A stretch of 64,000 nucleotides of DNA. Origin: Roseiconus nitratireducens. Its GTDB lineage: Bacteria; Planctomycetota; Planctomycetia; Pirellulales; Pirellulaceae. Positions 27,101 through 34,328 of the stretch are shown in pieces (position 1 is the first letter of the stretch; every line of letters starts with the position of its first letter). The DNA is taken from contig NZ_VWOX01000008.1 of assembly GCF_008629675.1 (NCBI RefSeq), positions 124,001 to 188,000 of the forward strand. Reading direction: 5' to 3'. Under the pieces are notes generated by a model. The model worked only from the letters and a program-made list of their open reading frames with translations, made no database searches and was not told the origin of the DNA. Made by a program: the position numbers and the translations under genes.

Positions 27101-28198
27101 CTACGCGAGACTTTCAAATTGCTGAATCTGCTCCAGCGTCACGGACATGGCAGCCTCCCCCTGACGCACTCGATGGTACCAAGAGATCGTTTCTTCGACG
27201 GTTTGCTGAAGGCTCCATACGCATCGCCAGTCCAGCAGATGGTGCGCCTTGTCCGATGCGACATGCAGCAGGCGAGCTTCGTGAGGTGCGTCCGGATCGG
27301 AATCATCCTCCCAGCGTGGTGCCGATGACGGGTTGAATGCAGACCATGTCTTGGCAATGCAATCGATCAACGTGGCAACCGCAACGTTGCTGGATTGCGG
27401 TGGTCCAAAGTTGAACGCCGAACAAAGTTCATTGCGATCACCTTCATCCTTCGCGCTAACGATCCGTGCCGCCAATCGAAGGTAACCATGGAGGGGCTCG
27501 AGTACGTGCTGCCAAGGGCGAGAAGAATGCGGATTGCGAACGGAAATCGAATGATCTTTCGACAACGCGCGTATCGCATCCGGAACGATTCGATCTTCCG
27601 CCCAGTCCCCGCCGCCGATCACATTTCCCGCCCGAACGCTGGCGACGTAAATCCCGGCGTCATGCAAGAACGAATTTCGGTAGCAATCGACTGCCAACTC
27701 AGTCATCGCCTTACTGCAACTATAAGGGTCTTTTCCTCCGAGCGCGTCATTCTCCCGATACGCATATTCCCACTCATGATTCCGATAACACTTGTCGCTC
27801 GTAACGACGACGACGACGCATGTGCGATTGAGCGTTCGGATCGCGTCGAGCAACTGAAGCGTTCCCATCACGTTGACATCGAACGTCTCGATCGGCTCGT
27901 CGTACGACTTTCGCACAAGGGGTTGTGCGGCAAGATGGAAGATGATTTCGGGTTGCCAGCGGACCAAACATTCGCAGATCTCCCGGCGGTGACGGATATC
28001 GGCGATACGCTGCTCGATTTTTGATGCGAGTCCGAGCTGAGCATACAGCGAAGGATTCGTCGGGGGATCCAGCGCGAATCCCATCACTTCTGCGCGCCGA
28101 TGCAACAGCCAAGACACGAGCCAGGAGCCTTTGAAGCCGGTGTGCCCGGTCACCAAGACGCGGCGACCGCGAAACGCGTCGAACAATTCCTCTGACAC
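27101..28198 (-). CDS. rfbG: CDP-glucose 4,6-dehydratase
   Basis: 365 residues, short-chain dehydrogenase fold. VLVTGHTGFKGSWLVSWL is the RfbG-specific NAD-binding motif (GFKGSW), FHLAAQPLVRKSY with the family's AAQ, VVVVTSDKCYRN (catalytic Ser/Thr-Asp-Lys region) and YSCSKAMTELAV (YxxxK). RAGNVIGGGDWAEDRIVPD and RPWQHVLEPLHGYL complete the signature. Converts CDP-glucose to CDP-4-keto-6-deoxyglucose, with RfbF supplying the substrate. The GTG start is the codon immediately after the TAG stop of rfbF (no gap), implying translational coupling. Confidence 0.96.
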   Translation of the reverse strand: MSEELFDAFRGRRVLVTGHTGFKGSWLVSWLLHRRAEVMGFALDPPTNPSLYAQLGLASKIEQRIADIRHRREICECLVRWQPEIIFHLAAQPLVRKSYDEPIETFDVNVMGTLQLLDAIRTLNRTCVVVVVTSDKCYRNHEWEYAYRENDALGGKDPYSCSKAMTELAVDCYRNSFLHDAGIYVASVRAGNVIGGGDWAEDRIVPDAIRALSKDHSISVRNPHSSRPWQHVLEPLHGYLRLAARIVSAKDEGDRNELCSAFNFGPPQSSNVAVATLIDCIAKTWSAFNPSSAPRWEDDSDPDAPHEARLLHVASDKAHHLLDWRCVWSLQQTVEETISWYHRVRQGEAAMSVTLEQIQQFESLA

Positions 28199-28975
28199 CT
28201 ACCACACCTTCCACGGCGCTTTGCCCTGGTCCCACAATTGATTCAGGAAGATAAACTCCCTGTACGTATCCATGGCGTAAAACGCACCCTCGTGCCGGTA
28301 AGCGCAAAGCTGCCGATCACGGGCCAATCGCTCGAGCGGCTCTTTCTCAAACACGCAGTCGTCACCATCTATCAAATCCAGCACGCCGCGATTCAACACA
28401 AAGAAACCGGCACTGGCCCAAGCTTTGCTTTGTGGCTTTTCTGCAAACTGGTTGACGATTCCATTTGAGTCGATTTCCAATTCGCCTAACCGCGACATCG
28501 GACGCATGGTCGTAATCGTTGCCAGCTTGCCGTGCGATTTGTGAAACCTCATCAGGTCGGCGATGTTCAAGTCAGCGACTCCATCGCCGTAGGTCATCAT
28601 GAAGGTATCGTCATCGACATACTTGGCCGCTCGCAGCACGCGCCCCCCCGTCATGGTGTGGAGACCGGTCTCGGCGAGTGTGGCCTGAAACACTTCTTCG
28701 TTTTCGTCATCGTGAAAGCGAATGTCATGCTCCGAGCCAACGCGGATTGAAAAGTCGCTGTTCATCGCACGGTACTGCAAGAAGTACTCCTTGATCATGT
28801 GGCCGCGATATCCCAGCGCCAGGATGAAATCATCGAATGCGTGGTGCGCGTAAAGTTTCATGATGTGCCACAAGATCGGTTTGCCACCAATCTCCACCAT
28901 GGGCTTCGGGCGATATTCGGTTTCTTCCCGCAAACGCGTGCCTTGTCCTCCACAAAGTATGATCGTCTTTACCAT
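28199..28975 (-). CDS. rfbF: Glucose-1-phosphate cytidylyltransferase
   Basis: 258 residues from the ATG at 28975, which has aggac 6 bases upstream; an open frame extends 12 codons further. VKTIILCGGQGTRLREETEYRPKPMVEIG is the nucleotidyltransferase signature with the ReeTeyrPKPM form specific to RfbF. Further hallmarks are GYRGHMIKEYF, TYGDGVADLN (metal Asp), GELEID and SAGFFVLNRGVLDLI. Catalyses CTP + glucose-1-phosphate to CDP-glucose; first enzyme of the CDP-deoxysugar pathway and first gene of the minus-strand operon that continues into rfbG, the C-methyltransferase and the oxidoreductase. Confidence 0.96.
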   Translation of the reverse strand: MVKTIILCGGQGTRLREETEYRPKPMVEIGGKPILWHIMKLYAHHAFDDFILALGYRGHMIKEYFLQYRAMNSDFSIRVGSEHDIRFHDDENEEVFQATLAETGLHTMTGGRVLRAAKYVDDDTFMMTYGDGVADLNIADLMRFHKSHGKLATITTMRPMSRLGELEIDSNGIVNQFAEKPQSKAWASAGFFVLNRGVLDLIDGDDCVFEKEPLERLARDRQLCAYRHEGAFYAMDTYREFIFLNQLWDQGKAPWKVW

Positions 28976-29528
28976 CGTGCGTCCTGCAGCAAGCCCAAAG
29001 GATCGTTGCACATAGCCTTCAATCTCACGGCATTGACTCTAATCGTAATGGAATGCCCCTGAAAGTTGATCCAGGCTGATGACCAGGGGGTGGGTTGCAG
29101 AATCATGTTGGTCGTGCGTCGATCCCGGCACGGGCAAGCCCATTCAGCGAGCTGTGCGGGCGGAGTGGCTGAAGGTTTCCACCGACCGAGTCGCGGCCGT
29201 GTTTCGCGAAGAGACTGAACGATTCACGCGACAGGCACTCGTCACAAAGCCGACCGTGGAAGCTCCCGATGTCTCCGAAAGTCTCCTTCCGCCATCTTGG
29301 CCGGTTCGCGTTCATAGTCGATGGATCAATTCTTTGGGAAACAAGCCAGTGCCTCGAGTATAGCCTGAGAATACATCCCTCAAAAGCGACCAACCCGCGA
29401 GTGCGGTACCGGGCCCTCGACCCATCGACGCCGGCAGCCGAACCAATCGCGTCGGAGGCAAATCGCGAGTTGGGCCGCATTTGTCGTCATCGGACTATTC
29501 TCAGTCAAGCAAAGCAGCTTTTTCGTTC
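28976..29528. other. Intergenic region upstream of rfbF, no intact gene
   Basis: Should hold the promoter of the rfbF operon. Short open frames in several directions have no recognisable domain. The right part may include further remains of the IS21-like element whose integrase fragment starts at about 29529. Confidence 0.4.
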
Positions 29529-29792
29529 TCAGCCATTTCGCCTCGTGGCTACACCGAAGCGGTCGTTCGACTGACCAACGAGAACATCATCCGAGTTCTG
29601 GAGAATGTGTTCTGGCGGCTCGGCGAAGTCCCTCCTTCGATTGTCTTCGACAACACCGAGTGCGCTGTCAATCAGGCTGAGGGGCGTGATCCCGAACTGG
29701 ATCCCAAGATCGTCGAATTCTCCAAACATTACGGCTGGGCCCCTCATTCCCGCCAGCCGACGGATGCCCGACGCAAGGGAAAGGGGGAATAA
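29529..29792 (+). pseudogene. IS21-family transposase (IstA) fragment
   Basis: About 85 codons of an integrase-core (rve) domain: RGYTEAVVRLTNENIIRVLENVFWRLG then VPPSIVFDNTECAV (second catalytic Asp in FDN), DPELDPKIVEFSKHYGW and RKGKGE (remnant of the KGKVE motif with the third acidic residue). An intact IstA has about 400-500 residues, so the N- and C-terminal parts are missing and there is no istB. The sequence just upstream fits the same domain better in another frame, suggesting a frameshift too. Confidence 0.85.
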
Positions 29793-29923
29793 AACGAAGT
29801 CAGATGGCAGCGTCCTTCCGTTGAGAAGCGAGATCGTAGGAATTTCATTCTTTCGTGTGATCGAGACCAAAGCGCAGTCACAACGGAACACGTCTCGCTG
29901 ATCAAGATTTCCCTCGAATATCG

Positions 29924-30007
29924 TTCGGAGCGTCCTTCGTGTCGAGTTCACTGCCGTGCATCAAACCGTGCTCGGATGCCGTGTAGTCAATCTGTGCCGG
30001 TTGTAGG
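29924..30007 (+). repeat. 84-bp direct repeat, right copy, flanking the CDP-sugar island
   Basis: Partner of 23251-23334; 76 of 84 bases match without gaps. Both copies can also be read on the minus strand as an uninterrupted short peptide (consensus QIDxxASExGL then ELDTKDAPN), so they may be remnants of a coding mobile element. Confidence 0.9.
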
Positions 30008-30188
30008 GGTTCGTTTGCACATGAGGATTTGATCGGTGGCATTGGGTGTGCGATGTCGCGGCGAGGAAATTCGCCTCCGGGGGGTCTAAATCCGATACAG
30101 CAACGAGATCAGGAGAATCGAGAACACCTGGAAAGCGCCAGCGTCCGGTTTCCAATCAATTTCAACTCTCTCGCAATGGAGACCAGGG

Positions 30189-31241
30189 ATGGGTCCAAAA
30201 CATATCTTGCTAGGCGCTGTCATCGCCTTCACAATCGGCAGTCACTCCGCCAGCTACGCACAAGAGATTGAGCTCGGCTCCTACGACAACCTGCTGGATC
30301 GCGTTGAAAGACTGGAACAGAACGCATCAGCTCCCGTTCATCGAACTGCGCCCAGAACGTGTTGCTGTGATACCGGCCAAAAGGGATTCTACGGCATGGG
30401 CGAGCTCGTGTTTGTCGCGCCCTTTCAGACCAATTCGACCGGGATCATTGCACAAAACGATCCCGTCATCGAGCATTTAGATTTTGAATGGGATCTGGAA
30501 GATTCTTATCGTGTCGAAGTCGGATACCTTGGCGGAACCGACGGTTTTGGCTGGCGTGCTCGATACTGGCAGTTCGACAGCAGCACGTCGTTTGACGTCG
30601 ACTCAAATGCTGGACTGGTCCAAGATGAAGGCGCTATCATCTGGACTTCAACGGACGACGGCGACACCATCATTGGCTTGGTGGATGTGGATACGGCGAC
30701 AATGACTCAAAGCATCGAGACGGATGTCTTTGATTTGGAACTGCAACGCCAACTTGCCAAACCGCTGAAGATTAGCGGCGGGGTGAGGTACGCCAAAATC
30801 TCACAAGGATTCCTTGCAGAGACGGATGCAGGCATCGCGATTGGCGACATCGAGTTTGAAGGCGTCGGTCCGACCCTTGCAAGCGAGCTCGTCATGCCGG
30901 TTCGCAAGTCGGGTTTTGCGCTCTTTTGCAACAGTCGTGGATCGCTCTTGTTCGGCAACCAGAACTTTCGTGCCACCGACGATGACGGAGGAGAGATTCT
31001 GCTGATCGAAAGTGATGGTCATCTCGCCACCTCGCTCGAGCTTCAACTGGGAGGTGAATACCGATTCGCCAAGGGGCTCTATTTCCGAACTGGAGTGGAA
31101 ACTCAGTACTGGGCGAATGTCGGCAGTCCCAATCCGTCCGCCATCTACACGGACGACTCCGACGAAGCAAACTCGGATGACCCGCGGAATGAGGACTTGG
31201 GTTTCATCGGCCTGATGCTGGAAGCAGGGTTTGTGTTCTGA
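30189..31241 (+). CDS. Lpg1974-type pore-forming outer-membrane protein
   Basis: 350 residues with a signal peptide (hydrophobic 6-24, ending near ASYAQ). A short coiled-coil (YDNLLDRVERLEQ) precedes the barrel, as in many planctomycete porins. Strand pattern with GFYGMGELVFVAPFQTN, YRVEVGYLGGTDGFGWRARYWQFDS, FDLELQRQL, ISGGVRYAKI, LELQLGGEYRF, LYFRTGVETQYWANVG and the terminal GLMLEAGFVF (aromatic C-terminus) matches the Legionella Lpg1974/major outer membrane protein family (MOMP-like). Likely forms a pore for small solutes. Preceded by cagggatggg at the start codon; no partner genes. Position next to the CDP-sugar island is probably incidental. Confidence 0.85.
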   Translation: MGPKHILLGAVIAFTIGSHSASYAQEIELGSYDNLLDRVERLEQNASAPVHRTAPRTCCCDTGQKGFYGMGELVFVAPFQTNSTGIIAQNDPVIEHLDFEWDLEDSYRVEVGYLGGTDGFGWRARYWQFDSSTSFDVDSNAGLVQDEGAIIWTSTDDGDTIIGLVDVDTATMTQSIETDVFDLELQRQLAKPLKISGGVRYAKISQGFLAETDAGIAIGDIEFEGVGPTLASELVMPVRKSGFALFCNSRGSLLFGNQNFRATDDDGGEILLIESDGHLATSLELQLGGEYRFAKGLYFRTGVETQYWANVGSPNPSAIYTDDSDEANSDDPRNEDLGFIGLMLEAGFVF

Positions 31242-31289
31242 CCTGGGAGAGCCTTGGTGGCTACGGAAGTCAGGAATGCGAGAGGATCG

Positions 31290-31420
31290 GGCTTTGCTGG
31301 AAAGCGCCACTTTGGGTGAGCCGCGTGGCGCTATCCGCGGGTTCTCTCGCATCGATCGGAGGCTAGCGCCATGCCGCCCGTCGCACTTCAAATCCCGGTG
31401 TTTTGATTGAAAGTGGACGC
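31290..31420. repeat. Composite REP-pair element (copy 3, reverse orientation)
   Basis: Shows gctggaaagcgccactttgggtgag, the gtggcgctatccgcggg stem, ggaggctagcgcca and cgcacttcaaatcccggtgt, in the same order as copy 1 at 5690-5795. The remaining part of the 31242-31591 gap shows no gene. Confidence 0.75.
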
Positions 31421-31591
31421 TGTCCAGTGAGCGTCCAACGGAGCGCCGATGATCAAACACCGCGAGACGCAGCTGCGCGGCCGCGTGTTCGATGGAGATT
31501 TACCTTGACGTGCATCTCCGGGCCTGATAGTTGGAACGTGGCAGGATTTGTATTGCCCCACAGCTAGCCTTTCGATCGACGCTCCTCCGCA

Positions 31592-33817
31592 ATGCCCCGT
31601 AAACGTGCCCCACAAAAGCGTGCTCGAGACTATGTGGCGGAGTTCAAGGCACTGCTCAGCACCCCCGTCGATGGAGCTTCTCTCGCGGCATTCCGAATTT
31701 GCTTTGGCCTCGTCATGGCGTGGCACATTGGCAAGTTCCTGATCCCCACCGATGGCGTACGTCCACTGGATCTGTACTACGTCAATCCGCCCTGGCATTT
31801 CACTTACCTCGGGTTCGAATGGGTCCGCCCCTGGGCCGAACCCTGGTTGTCGATCCATTTCGGTGTCGCGGTGATTTCGGCTTTGCTGGTCGCAGCGGGG
31901 CTTTTCTATCGGGCTGCAGCGACGACTTTGTTTCTCAGCTACGGCTACATCTTCCTGCTGGAAGCGACCAACTACAACAATCACTACTATCTGATGTGTT
32001 TGCTGGCATTCCTGCTCCTCTGCATGCCGGCTGCGACGCGTTTTTCAATCGACAACTTGATTGGTTTTCATCCGCGAGGGAACCAGGCACCTGCCAGCGA
32101 GTGGGCAGAGGGCATGATTCCATTTTGGCCGGTGTTCCTGCTGCGATTCCAGATCTTCATTGTGTATTTCTTTGGTGGGCTCGCAAAACTCAATACCGAT
32201 TGGCTGACGGGAGAACCGTTATTTGCCATCGGCGATCAGCTTCGATTGACGGCGGATCGCCTGGTCGGCTTACCCGACAACGTGCAGACCATCCATTTTT
32301 GTTTGCTGTTGGCCTGGGGGGGGCTGATCTTTGATTTGGCGATTGGATTCCTGCTGCTCTGGAAACGCACCCGCTGGCTGGCAATCACACTGACGTTTTT
32401 GTTTCACTTTCACAACCATTTCATGTTCCCCATCGGTGTGTTTCCAACGATGGCGTTCACGGCATCCCTGATCTACTTTTCACCCGATTGGCCGCTGCGA
32501 TTGACCAAACGACTTGGGGGCTTTGCGTGGCGGGCGAGAGAGCCCTCGGACTCCGCAAAGGTGACTCCCCATGCATTCCCAATGCCCGGCTATGCCTTCG
32601 CACTGGTCTGTCTGTTCTTAACATGGCAGAGTGTTTGGCCGCTGCGACACCATTTCATCTCGGGTGACGCGAATTGGACAGAGGAAGCGCAAGATTTCAG
32701 TTGGCGAATGATGCTGCGTTCCAAAGCAGCGGGTTACTTGACGTATCGCGTGGTGGATCCCGAGGTGCAGATCATCGACGGGCGGGGACGATCCCAGGTG
32801 GATTGGCAAGCATGCTCCGATGATGTTCCCAAAGCGGTGTACACATCGATCGACAGTCACCTTTTTCGATGGGATCATCATCCGGGACTTGCCGTCACCT
32901 ATGAGCCCTCGCTCGGCACACGTGTCGTCTACAATTCACCGAACACCAGCGAAGCGAATGAACAATCGCTGAGTACCGAACGAGAGAGTCTGTCGAAACT
33001 CTGGCGATCCGCGTTCGGACGGGAACCGGAAATCGAGCAGACCATCTCTCTTGCCGAAGCATTGCAGTCGACTCGCGAGCGCGTGCGTGAAGCCGACACT
33101 GCAGAGCGTTTTGGCAAATCGTCGGTCGAGGCGGTGCTCTCATTGGTCTCCGAGCTCGAGCAAATGCTCGTCGAACGAGACCAATCGTCGAAGCCATCGG
33201 AAGTGACGCAAGTTGCCCTGACAAACCGACTGCATCAACTTTACCAATCTTTGTTGTTCCCCGACCTGCAACCGATCTTTGGTCGATTGCACCCGTTCCT
33301 GCTGCAGGGTGCCGACTTTACCGGCGAGCGTTTTTTGGTGCTGAGTGACTCCGAGTCAAAGACCAGCTTGGATCGGTCATCCTTGTTGAAGCTATCCGGT
33401 GGCGAACCGTATGTCGTTTGGGTTGATTTTTCGCGTTTGAGACCTGTGGATTGGCGAGGTTTGCCGCGGTCATTCGTTACTTTCGAAGATCGAAACCTGC
33501 ACGTGATGTGGAACCACTTTCACGAAATGAATTCTCACCAGTTAGAACAATTCACGGTCCGGCCGAGGCTCATCCAGCAATACGCTCGACATGTTGCAGA
33601 CCAGTGGCAGACGGCCACGGGCCGGCGCCCCGAGGTTCGAGCCACCAGCTACATCATGTTGAATTATCACTTTCCTCGTCCGCTGGTCGATCCGCAGGTC
33701 GATCTGGCAGCGGTGACGTACCTGCCATTCAAGCACAACCAGTGGATCTTGCCGCGATCGACCGAACGAATCAACGTCAGCAAAATCCAAACACCGAGCA
33801 ACGGCATGCGTCGGTAA
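31592..33817 (+). CDS. Vitamin-K-dependent gamma-carboxylase-like (HTTM) membrane protein
   Basis: 741 residues. The N-terminal half (about 25-340) has at least five membrane helices and the HTTM pattern: SLAAFRICFGLVMAWHI, NPPWHFTYLGFEWVRPW, LLEATNYNNHYYL and IVYFFGGLAKLNTDW. K199 in AKLNTDW lies where human gamma-glutamyl carboxylase has its catalytic K218 (KKLDADW). The middle and C-terminal parts are a long extracytoplasmic region with sandwich-like strands. Animal enzymes carboxylate glutamates using vitamin K hydroquinone; bacterial homologues are thought to have been horizontally exchanged and mostly have unknown substrates. No VKOR gene is adjacent. Start ATG at 31592 is the first in frame. 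Confidence 0.88.
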   Translation: MPRKRAPQKRARDYVAEFKALLSTPVDGASLAAFRICFGLVMAWHIGKFLIPTDGVRPLDLYYVNPPWHFTYLGFEWVRPWAEPWLSIHFGVAVISALLVAAGLFYRAAATTLFLSYGYIFLLEATNYNNHYYLMCLLAFLLLCMPAATRFSIDNLIGFHPRGNQAPASEWAEGMIPFWPVFLLRFQIFIVYFFGGLAKLNTDWLTGEPLFAIGDQLRLTADRLVGLPDNVQTIHFCLLLAWGGLIFDLAIGFLLLWKRTRWLAITLTFLFHFHNHFMFPIGVFPTMAFTASLIYFSPDWPLRLTKRLGGFAWRAREPSDSAKVTPHAFPMPGYAFALVCLFLTWQSVWPLRHHFISGDANWTEEAQDFSWRMMLRSKAAGYLTYRVVDPEVQIIDGRGRSQVDWQACSDDVPKAVYTSIDSHLFRWDHHPGLAVTYEPSLGTRVVYNSPNTSEANEQSLSTERESLSKLWRSAFGREPEIEQTISLAEALQSTRERVREADTAERFGKSSVEAVLSLVSELEQMLVERDQSSKPSEVTQVALTNRLHQLYQSLLFPDLQPIFGRLHPFLLQGADFTGERFLVLSDSESKTSLDRSSLLKLSGGEPYVVWVDFSRLRPVDWRGLPRSFVTFEDRNLHVMWNHFHEMNSHQLEQFTVRPRLIQQYARHVADQWQTATGRRPEVRATSYIMLNYHFPRPLVDPQVDLAAVTYLPFKHNQWILPRSTERINVSKIQTPSNGMRR

Positions 33818-34013
33818 CGCGGACTTGCCGAGTCAGTCTTGGGGTGTGGTCGTGCCTGGCGAATCTCCGGGCACCCAGAAAAACGCAATGCAACCGGGCC
33901 GCGCATCTCGCACCGAACTCAAGCGAGTTCGCTCGCTGCCAGCACATCGACTCATAGCGAGTCGGAGACGCATAAGAAGTTGCAAGTGACGCAATGGCAA
34001 TGACTTGCAAAAG

Positions 34014-34087
34014 TACACCCGGAGGGATTCGAACCCCCAACCCTCGGTTCCGAAGACCGATGCTCTATCCAGTTGAGCTACGGGTGC
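34014..34087 (-). tRNA. tRNA-Arg(TCG)
   Basis: 74-nt cloverleaf on the minus strand. Acceptor gcacccg / cgggtgt (first pair G-T), D-arm gctc/gagc, anticodon stem tcggt/accga around loop cttcgga with anticodon TCG (reads CGA), T-arm with the canonical ttcgaat loop, discriminator A. CCA is not encoded. The gene lies alone between two protein genes. Confidence 0.96.
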
Positions 34088-34274
34088 TTGGCTGTTGGTG
34101 CGGAGAGTATGTCGCCACCGACGCGGTTTTGCAAGACGCTTGCTTCGTGAGGTGAATGCCGGAATTTGCGGCTTCGCTGGTCGCTGTGCGGGCGGAGGAT
34201 GCGAGCTTGGGCCGTTGCTGGCAAAGTGCCTGGAGCGTGTGTGGACGGGGACAGGCGGAGCCTGGAAGACAGTG

Positions 34275-34300
34275 GGTTCCAAGGCGGGAGCCTTGGAACC
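34275..34300. repeat. Single hairpin repeat of the ggttccaaggc family
   Basis: Perfect 11-bp arms (ggttccaaggc / gccttggaacc) with loop ggga. Same unit as in the arrays at 50694-50960 and 55353-55785. The flanking 34088-34328 gap has no gene. Confidence 0.9.
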
Positions 34301-34328
34301 AGGGTGGCCCGGGAGCCCCGGGGCCCGC

